Origin: Ancylostoma caninum
Lineage: Eukaryota > Nematoda > Chromadorea > Rhabditida > Ancylostomatidae
Direction: 5' to 3'
Assembly (NCBI GenBank): GCA_037903475.1
Contig: JBAJFG010000092.1
Span: forward strand, 558,001-622,000
Length of the DNA: 64,000 bases
The stretch's first letter is position 1; every line of letters starts with the position of its first letter. Positions 10,645 through 23,313 of the stretch are shown here, piece by piece. A program made the position numbers and the translations under genes. The notes under the pieces were generated by a model that saw only the letters and a program-made list of their open reading frames with translations, was not told where the DNA came from and did no database searches.

Positions 10645-13615
10645 TCTTCGATGAATTTAAAGCTCCGAAAATCGAGCCAGAAAAAAACAGGGAAACGGGA
10701 ATTTTTCGATTTATGTGAGGATGGATTATTTTTCAGGAAGATATTAAGTATTTCACCATCCAGTTGTGTAAATAGTATATATTATATGCAATATAAAGTA
10801 TAGGGATTTTTCAGAAAAAAAATCAATGGTGTATTTAGTGCAAAAATTCCTGTTTCACTGGCAATATGAATTGAATCTTGGGCAAGCACAGCGCTAGGTC
10901 TAGTGCTCGTAGTGCCGGAAGTACTAGTGGAGAGGTTCTCTGGTACGAGGGGAGACGGACGGACGGACGCACGCTGCACTTCAGGATGGATCTCCCGCCA
11001 CTTCCCCCCCCCCTGTTGCTGAAAACCTTTCTGATCCTCATATTCAGGCCTCACGACACAAATTTGCCTTCTGAATCGTGAAGATGGATTCTCCTGAAGA
11101 ACCGGTTTCGATCTTTGATCTTCACTAAGCCGCTGGTCGAGGAATACGCGTGTAGCTTGGAACCTAATCTACGTTCTTAAAGGCAGGGGTCCACCTCATT
11201 TTCGTAGTTCAGCTAACAGCAGATTCTGCATCTACTCGGCGCGATGGTTCCAACGGTATACATAAATTGTCTCAGAATGGTCTACAAACCCGTCTTCCAG
11301 GACGGGGTCTGTAACAGTTTGCCAACCCGAGTTGACATGTGAAGCCGTTGATCTTATCGATTGGACACGCCAAGACTCGTTGACCGACGCGGCAGCCGTG
11401 GCAGGCAGCCAGCACTGCTTGGAGCGATCCGCCTCCGGGCTCCAAATTTTTATCCAGTTCGAGCCTTTCAAAAATGGGGATTTCGTCGCTTCTGTGCCTG
11501 TTGATGTACATCCCAGGGATCAACATGATGAGAAGGTCTAGGATATGTTGGTAAATCCAACAGGCAGAACGAGGTGACCCTCTGCCTTTAAGATAAAACG
11601 TTATACTTTGCCCAGTTTCATAGATTACAGCGCGACCTTGCTTACCTGAAGTCATGCGCTAATACAATGTTTTCGCTACGTCTGCTACACTCTGTGCCAT
11701 GCCATATAAAGAGGCAGATCTGGTGCCACGACGACAATAGACGTCATTTGAGGATCTGTACATTTGGAGTTTAGGCCTGTTTTAGGCCTATTTTTGGAAA
11801 AGGGCAGCTCTAACATGGAACACGTGAAAATATCCCCAATAATAACTGATAATGAGCCTCCATGTCCTTTGATTTTTGAACATGACCATCATTCATATTT
11901 AATTTGTTGAATGTATCTCTTTAGCCACGTGGAGGACACCTAGGGCCAGGAATAAATGAATTCCACCTACCACCCTGAAACCAGCAGAAGTGCATAGCAC
12001 TTATAATATGGTCAATAAATAGGATGTAGGTGTATAAGAGGAATAGTTTAAGTTTACTTGTCCGGCTGTTCAAGTGTATAAACAAATTTGTTTACCAAAT
12101 TCTGACTAGCCACGCCCACCTTTCTGCCAAGACGTCCGCTTGTCAATCAAGATTCTTCTCTCCTGAGAAAAAAAACCTTATCAATATGATAGCTTAAAAA
12201 AGTGGCATCAATGAGGCTTCTCACCATATTTCAAGCGCTCTATGTCAACGGCCCATGCGTGCGGTTGCGCGTGCGTGCTGACCTACTTATCGATTGGCTG
12301 CCAGCTGGTTCTCAGGCCTTGTCACAAGTGAAAGTACGGGCCTTTCCACGATATCTTTCAGAAAATTCTCGGTTTTCAAGAAAAATCTTCTTTGAACTTA
12401 CTTGTAGAACAAATTAGTCGAGTAGAAAATTCCCAGAAACTTGTTCCTTTCCTTACATTATTCTTCGTTTGTAGTTCAGAAACAAACATCACAGGACTAA
12501 AATCTGATCAAAGAAAAAAAGGGAAAAATTTACGCGTTACATCAGCTGCATTCTCATACCAAAGTATGGAAACGGTGATATCAATAGAATGTGCAGATGC
12601 GCAGACAATCAGAGAAAAAAGACAAAAGTATCCTCTCCTGCCATAATTAATCTTTCCAATTTTCCCATCATCATTCATATTCAAATTCATACTTTCTGTC
12701 CTACATCATTATATTATATTTTCACGCTCATTTCATTTTTTTTTAAATTTTTATTCATCTAAAATTTTTTTTTTGGAATAAATGTCACTTTCACTAACAA
12801 GCACCCACTGTAAGTTGGAATTTGTTCGGGACAGTCGTTATCCAGACACTCCATGGGCAACAACTTGTTTATTCCCACACTAAACCGAGACTGGTCATTG
12901 ATAAACATGCCAAAACAAACAGTAAACACTCACAAGCAGGTAGGTAAACACATACATACCAGTCATTCACTTCCGCATTTTTTGGGAAGTAACTGGTGTG
13001 ACATAACAATTGGGACTAATTAGATTAGCGTAGAATCTCAGTGTCACTGCTATCTCAACACCATTGCATGTGAAGAGAGAAAACGCTGTTGTTGGAAGTA
13101 TAAACACTACATAACGCAATGGGGCAACGCAGTAATGACAAGTAAACGACATTATTGAAAGAGAACATAGTGGTGGCGTAACTGGAACATAACTGTGCAA
13201 AAACGAGAATTTAAATGGACAGATGGAAACCCAGAAATGGGAGAATACCTGAACTTCGTAAATATTTTGTCCAACCACAAAAAATCCTAAGGGAATGGTG
13301 ATATCTGAGACTAATGGGCCCAATCTTTGAGCTAACAAGTATGTACCTACCCATGCAATAACCGGGTAATGGAGGGGGTTCCCCACATCGGTGACCAGCA
13401 AGTCTGACTACGATTTCGATGGTAAAGTGCTGCATTAAATCACAACTCCAATTAGTACTTGTAACGGCCGCCCCCTTTATCTGTTGTCCGTGCTTTGCAC
13501 TGTTTACACAAGAAAAAGGGGGGATGTAATCAAAGAGCAATCGAGTGGGAAAGAATCAAGAAACGAACGTCAATGCAGTTTTTACAAGTTTGTCCCGGGG
13601 TTCAACTGAAGGATG
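10645..13615. other. Non-coding stretch with unexplained open frames
   Basis: At 11232-11655 the minus strand is open for up to 127 codons, with a cysteine-rich tail (AACHGCRVGQRVLACP), but there is no start, splice site or known domain that I can support. At 12967-13540 two minus-strand frames of 109 and 144 codons overlap, which argues against either being real. Elsewhere there is AT-rich sequence. Confidence 0.35.
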
Positions 13616-13619
13616 CTCG

Positions 13620-13668
13620 TGATTGGCCCAGTGGCAGTGGGCGGGGCAAGCTGCAATTTAGCGCATGG
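13620..13668 (+). promoter_or_regulatory. CCAAT-box plus GC-box module, copy B
   Basis: TGATTGGCCC, then GTGGGCGGGGCAAGCTGCAAT. It parallels copy A at 10592. It sits about 20 bp before a MITE copy, so it could belong to a larger repeat. Confidence 0.35.
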
Positions 13669-13689
13669 TTCCTCTCCGTCCTCCTTCTG

Positions 13690-13860
13690 GGTGCGGATGC
13701 ATCACTGAGATTACCCGTGGTATATGGGGTAAATGTGTTAATGTACTCAATTTTACCCCAGCACCCATTGAAATGCTTACCAGTGACTGTCTGTATCCAA
13801 TATACCCAACTGCTACCCATGGGTATGAAATTACCCATCCTTTCAACGATGCGTCCGAGC
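13690..13860. mobile_element. MITE, 'ATGCATCATTGAGATTACCC' family, copy 2
   Basis: The left end is CGGATGCATCACTGAGATTA and the right end is the inverted form, AATTACCCATCC then CAACGATGCGTCCG. The centre holds the palindrome CTACCCATGGGTATG. About 170 bp, non-coding. Confidence 0.8.
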
Positions 13861-13869
13861 TCTGGTTCG

Positions 13870-14995
13870 AAATAAAAAGTTAATGCATACAGTTTTTCTT
13901 ACAGGATATCTTAAAATGTCCCATTTTGACGCAAAGGCTCCTAAAGTCGTTAGAAGGCTAAAAGTGTCCAACATCGGGTAAAAAATTCCCCAAAATTAAG
14001 TATCCTTTCCACTATAGGAAAATAGCAACCATCCGGTATATTTTTCCAAATTTTTCAGCAATTTATTTTGTTCCACAACGGCCTTTTCTGAGTTATTCTG
14101 ATCCAATGAATTCTGAATTAATCTGGGAAGAATCCAGAAATCTTTGGAACATCAAGCAGCTTCATGGGCCCTCATGGTTACTTTCCATTTCAAGAAGCTA
14201 CCTCGAACAACTGCCAGTGCTGCGTATTTGTGGTGGGGGCCGCCGCTATCACCAACGCCGGCTGGGACAATGAACCCGTTTCTTCTTATCGCCGGTGTGC
14301 TAGCAGTCGACTGGTAAAGAGAAGAGCGCGCGCGCCGCCGTCGCCAAATGAACCCAGTTCATCGCCGGGACAGGGTTTCCCCCAGTGTTTCACATGCATC
14401 GCACGATTTGAAACGCGGAAAAACACGCGGACAAATGGCGCTATTTCTGGCTGCGCACTAAACCGGCCACGGAAAGCGAAACGACGACTCTGGCTGACAG
14501 CCAAAAGTCGTACGGTTGCACTGAACGATTTAAAGTCGCTGCACTGAACTGGAATCTGAACGGTGAACGGCTAGGCACGCAGAGGAAGGTTGAATTTCAT
14601 GGCTTATCGTAAGCAAGGGGTGATAGATAAGTAGATGTGGGAGTGAAGCGATTCCGTGCTTGGGTGAGAATGTAACTAGTACAAGAATAGCGCGAAAACA
14701 TAATTTAATTTATACCGTCCACAGGACTTTCGGCAGAAACCCCGCAATCACGGACCTTAGAGTTACGTTGGCTGAAATAAGTTATATAGATCTGTTTTGT
14801 TCGGGTTATAATAATGTGACCAATCAAAAATTCGTTAAAAATATAATTAAAAATATAACTTCATAGCATTAAATTCCAATCATTTAAAAACTTACATTCA
14901 CAAGTATCATCAGTTCCAAAAATGGTAGTTATTTCTCGTATAGGGTGTAGGTGCAGAACTAAGGGTTAACTAAACTGGTAACAATATTTTTTACG
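13870..14995. other. Non-coding stretch with a CpG-rich segment at 14180-14560
   Basis: From 14180 to 14560 the DNA is GC- and CpG-rich and open on both strands (127 codons plus, 72 codons minus). It lacks recognisable domains or splice sites. It could be a promoter/5' region or an exon of an unrecognised gene. The rest is AT-rich. Confidence 0.3.
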
Positions 14996-15000
14996 ATGCT

Positions 15001-15185
15001 GGGCCCGGATGCATCATAGGAGGAGTGGGTAAGCCCATACCAATGGGTATGATTACCCAAAAGTAGCAGCTGGGTACAGACAACCATCACGTATGGGCAA
15101 ACATATTGATGGATGCCAGGTAGAGGATAGATTCGGGTACGTTGACGGATTTACCATAGGTAATCTCAATGATGCATCCGGACCC
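15001..15185. mobile_element. MITE, 'ATGCATCATTGAGATTACCC' family, copy 3
   Basis: Best-preserved ends: GGGCCCGGATGCATCAT on the left and AATCTCAATGATGCATCCGG followed by ACCCT on the right. The interior includes the direct pair CCCATACCAATGGGTATG. About 185 bp, no coding frame. Confidence 0.85.
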
Positions 15186-15189
15186 TAGG

Positions 15190-16740
15190 AACGAGCTAAG
15201 CTTGTAGGAACCCTAGAAAGTTAACCCCTCCAACATGTAAATTTAGAGGATTTTTGGAACTGACAATAGAGAAATTCTTTATGTTTTATATAATCCGCAA
15301 TCGCGGACCAAGAGTTTTGAAAATTCGGAAGGCTGACAACTGGGTAAGAATATTAGCTCCTACGCTCCTTTTGAGAGGATAAAAAACTATATGAAAAAGA
15401 AACTCAATCCACTAATGGAATTTTATTCTGGAGAAAAAATAATCCGCACGAGTACGTAATAATTACGCACCAAAAAACTCGACTAACATTAACTAAAACT
15501 TTAAAATAGCGGCGGAAATCATGCGGAAGCTTGCAACAAACTCCGCCCACACCCTGCTAAATTCTTCGCGCATTGCTAGTGATACCCTATTTTAGATAAT
15601 ATCTTGATCTAGCGCTAGATGGTAGAATACGATACCAGTGAATGTCATGGTACTCCAGAGAAAGTAAAGTCCAGGAAATAGACAAGAAAATCGAAGAAAA
15701 GCAGGCAGGAAACATAGGAAGTGAGCAGCATTGCAGGAAATCTAACCCAAAAATAGTGTCCTGACCGACAGCCAACCAGTCAGGAGAGGACGGCAAAGGA
15801 AGTCAAGGTGCAGTCACGAGGTAAGTAAAACACACCAAATCGCTAAAGAAGGTAGGCAAGCGACGATAGGGATTCCCCAGCGCGAAAAAAGACCAAAGTT
15901 CGTGGAGACTTTGTATCCCGGGTGGCTGTTTTGACTCGATGGCTGGTGGGCTGTGTGCGTGTGTGTATGTGTCGCCTTTGTGTGTGTGTTCGACTCGGTC
16001 GGTGTGTGTATGTTTTCCCGTTCATGCCGTTCTGTGGAATAACGTGCAGCACACAGTGTGAACAGCCTGCACACACACAAAATCAGAGCGTTGATTAATT
16101 ACGATGAGCTGATCCGCGCAAAAAACACCACCCGGTAGGTCCCAACAGCGAACGCCTAGCGACGATCTTCGTCACAAAACTTGGAGTTTGACGAATTTTT
16201 GCGGAACAGGTAAGACCCCCGGATGAGGAAAGGGTTCCCCGTCTTCCATGGCGGAAAACAACCGAGAAGAGGGGCTGAGTTGCAGAGTACAAGCGGCTTA
16301 AGAGCACTGATAACACTAGGACATGAAGATATTGGCACGGTGACAGGATGATAACCAGAAAAAATGTCGACCGCTCAAGGATCCAGCACTCAAAGGGAAA
16401 AATTTGAGCTAAGAAGGATTTCTAGTGGTACAGGACACTTTTTACCCATTCAAATAAAGGCCAGGCTATCTACTTCCCGATCCAAGGCAAGGAAGTTTCT
16501 CGAAATAGCCACTCAACAACTGGCCTCAATCCTCTGTCGAACAGCCGGAACTTCCACCGACTGAACCAGAGATCAGCTGATCAGAAATGACAACCGGTCA
16601 AAAATCAACAAACAGACACACCCTCCTGACCTGCAGGGTTAGGATTCATGGAACATTAACCACGCAATTGAAAGGTGGTAAGCGTAACTTACAGACTACA
16701 TAGTGTTAGGAGACGCAGAACGTGAAACTTAGCTTGCTAA
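15190..16740. other. Non-coding stretch with GT-rich tract
   Basis: A GT-rich imperfect microsatellite lies at about 15950-16020. Minus-strand open frames across it are simple-sequence artefacts. No exon is supported. Confidence 0.4.
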
Positions 16741-16743
16741 CTT

Positions 16744-16856
16744 GGGCCTGGATGAATCCTTGACATTACCCAGGATGAAATGGTTGACGCCTGATAGGTA
16801 AATTTGAGGGGTGCCAACACGTTAACCCTGGGTAAACCCATCGATGCTTGTGACCT
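16744..16856. mobile_element. MITE, 'ATGCATCATTGAGATTACCC' family, copy 4 (short form)
   Basis: A diverged copy: left GGGCCTGGATGAATCCTTGA then CATTACCCAGG, right CCCTGGGTAAACCCATCGAT then GCTTGTGACC. About 113 bp. Confidence 0.65.
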
Positions 16857-16859
16857 CTA

Positions 16860-18635
16860 GCTTTGCTTGGCCATGCGTTCATGCATCCCAGCCCAAGATT
16901 CTCTTCCTGATTAATCCTACCTTTCAAAAGGCAATGCCATATGAAATGCTGGAAAAAAGCGAATTTTGGGAAGTAATGCCCCGGAAAACTCCAGAAAACT
17001 GCCTGAATAAACAAGGAGGAATCTGAGGAGGCGGCCGCCAAATCAGGAGACCCTCGATAATGGTTTTTGTGTGTGAAATGGCCTAGATAAAGACATAATT
17101 GGAGTTTGATAAACCACTGGTTAAAGGGAAAAAAATGCGAAAATCAAAGAGACCAGTGATAGTGACGAGGCCTCGAGAACGCACTTTGTTCAGTAATATT
17201 GTTTTTTTTTCAGAAAAAATGAAACCAAAGACATTCATGAGGTTAGAAGAAATCCAGAGACCTTCCCTCAGGATGTGAGGGGATCCATAGAAGAGTTTTC
17301 GGAGGAGGAAAAAAGAATTATATACTGATTATATACTGACAAAGGTTAAAAAAAAACGAATTTTAGAAGAACGAGCATCGACTAGCACAAAATGGCGCCG
17401 CACGTTCTGATCCTTTGATGGAAGGACGCCGTTATCGATAAGGACACCATGGCGAGACAACACAGCTTCTCATAGGGAAGCAGGTGACTCTTATTGGTTA
17501 ACATGAGGCAGTTCCTCCGACCTTCTAGGATTGAATAATCAATAATCTGTAAAGTATTTTTTGAGTAGGAAAACTACACATATAGCTAAAAGTATTAGCA
17601 GTAGGAAATCTTGACTAGCGAGGTCATCAAGAAACATTGGTCAGTTTTAAAATGAGTATGTTTGATTCCTATCCAAGTGGTTCATACGTAGAGCTAATAG
17701 GTAATTCTTTCCAGAGTTGTAATTTAAACTCTTCTTAGGAGTGTGAAACGTTAGCCGGAATGATGACTGTGAAAATATTGGTTTACTGCTCAAGTTACTC
17801 AACAGAACTATTAAACTCTTTTATTTTTTTCAGCTGTTTACTTCAGGGATGCTAACTAATACCGTCATCCTCAAGCAGTAGACTGAATACTTCTAAATAT
17901 CGTGAAATCTATGGAATTTTCCTAGGACTTCATTTAGCTTCCTCTTTTCTGTCCCTCTTTCTCTCGTTTTCTTGATTTTGCTTCCCACACCTTTGCTAAT
18001 CCCCTTGAATTCTTCTGAGCTGTGTAAAATAATCCTTGCATTTTTTTTCGGGAATTTGTGGTCTCATTGAAATTCCTCAGCGATTTTCCTCAATTTCCTT
18101 TCGATCTTCACGAAAACTACCAGAAATTTCCTCATTGCTGGAGAACTACAACAGCTAAATTCATTTTTTATTATAAAGGACCATAGGATGAACCATATCC
18201 CAAATTGTGCTAGCGACTAAAGGGAGAAGGAAGACGACGGTGAGAGGTCCTGATTCAGGGAACAGATTATAGGGTATTTATTGTATAAGAGAGTGGGTTG
18301 TTAATATTGGAGGATTTTCTAGAATTTTGTTACGACGATACGTACCTTCTTCAGGTCCCGTTAATCTTCCTCCCTCCCCCGCCCCCCCCCCCCCCCCCCC
18401 CCCAAATGTCCAAATGTCAAACATGATCTGGAAAGGTAACTACTGTAAATAGCCGTTGCGTTATTAATATGATAATTTGCCAATAAGTGAAGATAATAGG
18501 GTTCCTCCTTGACTTTAATTAATTAATTAATTTTATTTATTCATTGCATGAAGACATGCGCCAAGGGAAACAATGACATATCTTGAATAATAATAATAGG
18601 AATATCTTAATGATAATAGGGATAATTTTTCCTCG
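16860..18635. other. Non-coding stretch
   Basis: AT-rich, with many stop codons in all frames and a pure run of about 22 C at 18382-18403. Nothing recognisable. Confidence 0.45.
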
Positions 18636-18639
18636 TCTA

Positions 18640-18861
18640 CGGACACTTACCACCCGCACGCGTCGCGTCAGGCCGTTTTGTCTTTTCGGAACACAGGAAG
18701 AAACATTCGGACACACTTCAAAAGGAGGTCTAACTCATTCTAGCACCTTATTAGGCATAGTAGGTCAAAACTGACCCGTCCTTCCTAGGGAGAGACGAGG
18801 AACAGCCGCTTTCTGTACACTGTCTCACCGCGGCCTGACGTGCGCGGGTGGTAAGTATCCG
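18640..18861. repeat. Inverted-repeat element, about 220 bp
   Basis: CGGACACTTACCACCCGCAC at 18640 followed by GTCAGGCCG is mirrored by CGGCCTGACGTGCGCGGGTG then GTAAGTATCCG at 18831-18861. The left arm has a small insertion (CGCGTC). The centre includes a 63-codon frame that is not gene-like. The arrangement suits a non-autonomous TIR element. Confidence 0.7.
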
Positions 18862-18864
18862 ATA

Positions 18865-19320
18865 ATCGTTTTTCCTTTGATAGGAGTCCTTCAAAACGAA
18901 GAAGTGCTAGGGTGGCCCTCGCAAGAGACTTCTTAGGGCATACAAAATTAAGTTGTTAGGCTGTCCAAGAGACGCTTCTGGATTGTTTTTTTTTCTAGGA
19001 AGAACATTCATGAGCTTATGCTAAGGGAGGTTCACCAATGAGGACCAATATGATGTTCCTACATTTCAATTTTTACGCCCTCTTGATTTAACCCATGACC
19101 AGGGAAGGTTTTCCTACCAGCGCCTAATAATATTAGTATTGAAAAAGCATTTTTCTAGAGCATTTCTTCGAATGCGTTTCAGAGGCATGCCCTCTTGTCA
19201 GTTTCCAACATATTAAAAGGAACCATTCTGGATAAAACCTACTCATACAGTCCTTGAGGAGAGAGAGTTGTAAGCAGAAGGAATGAAATCCTATAGAGGA
19301 GTAGAAACTTCAAAGATGGT
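18865..19320. other. Non-coding stretch
   Basis: Mixed-composition DNA upstream of the GC-rich block. No exon or repeat recognised. Confidence 0.4.
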
Positions 19321-19584
19321 GCAGTGATCTCTGTCCAGCGCTGAGGACACGGAAGAGCAGGGAAATACGATAAGCGCAGGCGATTCTCGGCCACTAATGT
19401 CGTCGGGGCGAATTACGAGCGGCCAGTAGTGGTCCACTCGGAATAATCAGCTGACCGCTGGCCCGGTAGGAGCGAGGTCAGCGCGTCTGCTCACTCCGCG
19501 GCGGTCAGCGCTGTCTGGCCGCGGCCGGGTGGGGTAACGCCGCGGCCCTCCGCCGGCGCTACGGTCTCTCCCGCCCGCTACAGC
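19321..19584 (+). promoter_or_regulatory. GC-rich upstream region of a probable first exon
   Basis: Composition rises sharply to GC- and CpG-rich, with repeated GCGGCC, CCGCGGC and TCAGCG words, directly before an ATG-initiated coding segment at 19585. I infer a promoter/5' UTR. No TATA element stands out. Confidence 0.4.
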
Positions 19585-19749
19585 ATGGGAACAGCACGTG
19601 GATCCACGCGGCAAGGGCTACCCCCGCGGAACTTTCTGATCCTTGCAGTAGTGTGCGCGTGTGTGGTGGTGTGTGTACGGTGGCAGTGCCGGGACGCGCT
19701 GAGTGCAAGGGCAGCTGAACTCACCACTGGCGGTGCGACATCCCCGTCG
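19585..19749 (+). CDS. Probable first exon of a type II membrane protein
   Basis: The ATG at 19585 opens 55 codons with strongly GC-biased third positions, ending at a possible donor, CCGTCG|GTGAAA (phase 0). An alternative donor lies nearby at ACTGGCG|GTGCGA. The peptide has a short basic N-terminus (MGTARGSTRQGLPPR) and then a hydrophobic span of about 16 residues (FLILAVVCACVVVCV) before a hydrophilic stretch. That is the layout of a signal anchor, as in Golgi enzymes of type II topology, or of a long signal peptide. I could not find the next exon. If unspliced it would be a 67-residue protein ending at 19788. Identity unknown. Confidence 0.42.
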
Positions 19750-19789
19750 GTGAAAAGAGCGTCATGTGCTGGTTACACAATGGATTGAC

Positions 19790-20350
19790 AGATTCCATTG
19801 GCTATTTTCGAGTACTTTGTGGAAAATTTTTCGTCAACAAGACCTCCTATCCAGTAAGAAAGCCATAGTGGGCCAAAGGCAAGAGGGTGGAAGCTGCTAA
19901 ATGCTCAAACCGGTCCTATTAGCTTCTGATGAACAGGCAGCCGAGCGCTGATAGCGTAAGGGAAGGCACGTGATGCTCGTAACCAGCATGCATGGCTGTA
20001 TGTGCACGCCACCCGTATAAGTAGTCTCACGTAAATGTCATGGTGGATCCATCGGCACTGCTCTGGGTGTTCTTTTACCCATTTTTCTCGTAAAGCCACT
20101 CTACAGAGCCTTAGGTAGGGAATGACTGTATTTACGGAATGACTGTATTTACAACTGCCGTAGCAAGCAGTAAGGCTGTCTAGGATTTTTGCTTCCTCAT
20201 GGCCCTCGTGGAACATATAGGTGATCCCTAGAACAGCTTAGCCTATACAGAAATCCAGAATCAACGACATCATCAAGTAAAAATCGGTGGCTCCCTACAT
20301 AACTAGAGAAAAGTTAAGACGTCAGCGAAACACACCCTTTGTTTGGAAAC
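19790..20350. other. Non-coding stretch
   Basis: Includes a short tandem duplication of GGAATGACTGTATTTAC at about 20118-20150. The 103-codon minus-strand frame at 20216-19905 has no family resemblance. Confidence 0.35.
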
Positions 20351-20355
20351 ATGTT

Positions 20356-20500
20356 GGGGCTGTATGCATCATCGAGATTACCCAGGGTAAACGTGATAGC
20401 CGCCCTCCCCGAATTTACCCAACGCCAACACGCTTCAAACATCGTCAACAAGAGGCGTAAGCACGCTCACCCTGGGTAGTCTAAACAATGCAACTAGCCC
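20356..20500. mobile_element. MITE, 'ATGCATCATTGAGATTACCC' family, copy 5
   Basis: Left TGTATGCATCATCGAGATTA then CCCAGGGTAAACGTG; right ACCCTGGGTAGTCTAAACAA then TGCAACTAGCCC. About 145 bp. It is separated from copy 6 by only about 60 bp. Confidence 0.75.
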
Positions 20501-20559
20501 TTTAAAGGAACGGCACTGGCAGATATACTCCAGTATTGCCTGGAAACTGCTTTCCGAGA

Positions 20560-20720
20560 CTGGCTGCATCACGGCAAGCATGGGTAATTTCACACCCATG
20601 GGTAGCAGCTGGGCATGGGCAACATCTCACATGGGTAAACGTGTTTATCGGTGCTAAGTAAAGGGTAAATTTGGGATATTCAACACATTTACTTTGGGTA
20701 ATCTCCATGATGCGTCATGC
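20560..20720. mobile_element. MITE, 'ATGCATCATTGAGATTACCC' family, copy 6
   Basis: Left CTGGCTGCATCACGG; right TTTGGGTAATCTCCATGATG then CGTCATGC. The internal palindrome ACACCCATGGGTAGCAGCTG matches copies 2 and 3, so these are the long subfamily. Confidence 0.72.
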
Positions 20721-20724
20721 ATGA

Positions 20725-22180
20725 ACAGCACTTGCGGTCATAGAGCCCTGACAGATGAGGGTGAGGGTCATGGGGTGAGGGGGAAATTTTCCAAAATCAA
20801 TTTAATAAAATAGACACAGATTTTCTTTCTTCTACTTTACCTTCTTCTTGTCTTCACTGTTATTGTTACCTTTAATATTTATCACTGATTATTCGGTTTA
20901 AAATTGACTTCTAATGGTTTTTTTTTTGAAATTCTGGCCGTGCCATTTCCTTTTTGGTGAAGACCCCGGTTTCTTCACCCACAACCCATCCTCCGACCAC
21001 AATCTTTCCCAGTCTGCCATCAGCATGCATGCTGGATAGGAATATTAAGACACCTATTTTACCTATGAAACTCCCTACATATTGGGGTGGAGATGATAGA
21101 AATGTGCAATTTTGCATCAGATTCTTGTCCATTCGAGAATTCACCGACATTCGTCTGGAAAACTCGTCCATCCTGGAAAGCCATGGTGATGGTGAAAGTG
21201 TGTTTCCCGAGAAACCTCGCACATTCCGAGAAATAGTAGCAATGGCTTAAATGCACAAATCCACGGTTAGAAAAACCGTCCATCGTGGAGTGGAATGGCT
21301 GTTCATGGCTTTTATTTGTCCTAGGGAAACCATCCACCTTGAAGAGTTCTGGTATTCAAAGGAATACTCCAGTTTACGCCTGGGAGGCTCGTACATTATG
21401 GATAGAGAGGAAAACTCACTCAATGATTCAACTTTCGCCAATTAATTCGGGGTGTGAGCCATTATGAGGCGGAAGGGGGCGGGTCATATTGTTGTGATTG
21501 GCTCGTCCTATGAATCATGACCAGAACCCTAGTCGTCGATTCTGGCCAGGTATGGTGTTCATAAGGGCAATTTATACTATACGTGCAGTTGACGCGCGTT
21601 CGTGTATGATGAAGGACAGGGCGAGTCGCATCGCTAACGCAGCTCAGACGCACGCGCTTACGCACGTTCTTTTCAAGGAGGATGCACATGTCTCGTTGAC
21701 TCGTTTTCATGGAAAATCCTTCGCAAATGGATACGAGCGTCTGAAGAACGCACCCTGGACCCGGATGCATCATGACGACGAAGCTAACCCGGGTTTTGAG
21801 GGGAAGTGAGGCAAGGGGAAGACGATGCACAGCATGGTCAAAATTCGGAAATATGCAAGAAGTCCTCAGGAAAACAGAAGACATAAGTAATCAAGCGAAT
21901 CAATGCAACATTAACGGCCACTTGAAATCGATTGTGGAAGCCCTGGGTCAAAAATGATGACTAGAATCACATCACAGAGCAAGAAAACCATATGAATCCT
22001 TGGGGGCAACTAGAGAGTGATAGTGAGAGCCATTTATCGAAAATGATAATTAGAATCATGTTACGGAACAAAAACCACGCAAGGCTCTTCCAATCCACCT
22101 GTAAACGGAGCGTAAATCGTCCTTAGAGCATCGAACCAGCAAAGGTAAGCGCTGCAAGATAAGGCCTACCTGCCGCTCAA
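20725..22180. other. Non-coding stretch with overlapping open frames
   Basis: Open frames of 60-140 codons overlap on both strands at 20911-21884 without splice support or known domains. A lone MITE-like end (ACCCGGATGCATCATGACGA) lies at 21759-21790. At 21470-21500 a GGGGGCGGG box and GTGATTGGCTC lie close together. Confidence 0.35.
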
Positions 22181-22184
22181 AGTC

Positions 22185-22312
22185 AGGTATGTCTTACCCC
22201 CTAGCTTACCCCACCGTTCTGGCGTAAGTGTATTGCTGGGTGCCAAGCTATGGGTAAAGTAGGGGGCGTTACCGCCTTTACCCGAGCTAAACTCAATTAT
22301 GCATACGGGCCC
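22185..22312. mobile_element. MITE, 'ATGCATCATTGAGATTACCC' family, copy 7 (degraded)
   Basis: The right end, CTCAATTATGCATACGGGCC, fits the family and is preceded by GGGTAA and TTTACCC words. The left end is too diverged to place exactly. Confidence 0.5.
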
Positions 22313-22314
22313 TG

Positions 22315-23310
22315 GTTTAAATTGTCCTATGGAGGAACGGTAACTTCGTTGAGGAAACTCGGCCATCCCGGAGAGGAATCGTGGTGGGTGAAGAAAGAAG
22401 AACTGCAGGAACTTGAAACTTTTGTGCACGGAACTGTAATGTTTCAGGTTTTTAGGAGTTCTTTCAGGTAGATATAACTTGCATAGATTCGTATTCACCT
22501 TTTATTCTAAACGTATTTTACGAGTACAGGCTAGTACAAGCGAGTACAGGCGAATTAACCAAGAGCGCCCTCTTCTCTGGGCGCATGGCCTAAGCCAAGA
22601 AAGTAAAGGCGTTACATAACCCATTTTCCTCCAGAGAGACAGTTTCCGAAAAATTACGCATTTCACTAGAAAACCCATGAACCCTGAATAAAAATTGTTT
22701 TTGCAGCAATACAGCAGTTTTGCTAAGAGAGTAGTCCATCCTAAAAAACCATGAATGATCTACACTGCGCTCTTCTGGGTTTACATTCCTATCTATTCCA
22801 TCCGCTAGCCCCGGTGCTATTCTTGTGTGATCGTTCTGCGCACAGCCTTACAGAGCCTCCCAGACTAATAAGAGCGTTTCAAATAACCAACCAAAGACCG
22901 TGCAGCATGCACCGCGGCGATCTGTGTTCGAAGAACTGAAATTCGCGAGCTGCGCGATAGCGACAATGATCGGTCAACTGCCATGAAAAACTTTAGACCC
23001 TGACAGACTGAAGGAATGCGCATTGGTGGTGTCTTGTCCGCTACGGTATGTGACCTTTGAATTCCATCTTCTGACAACACCTGCTGTAAAGTACGCTGAA
23101 AGGTGCACACATTGTGCCAAATTATGAAAAAAGTGCAAAAGTTCGGGATTCCCTTTGATGGATTGTTGGTGGGTACGCAGTTACGTAGCTGGTTACGACG
23201 CACTTCCGATTACACTACGCCGCGTTTCAATGCAAGATTGGGCGGGATGTTGTCGTCCGTGCACGGAAACTTGATATTTGGTGTAAATTGTTCCGTTATA
23301 GTAAGAAATT
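22315..23310. other. Non-coding stretch
   Basis: Short frames only. Three GTACAGGC/GTACAAGC-like words occur in tandem at about 22525-22550. No gene is supported. Confidence 0.4.
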
Positions 23311-23313
23311 ATA

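Noticed and set aside
11232..11655. 127-codon minus-strand frame with cysteine-rich tail
   Set aside because: Overlaps other open frames, has no start or splice support and no family I recognise. Left as unexplained sequence.
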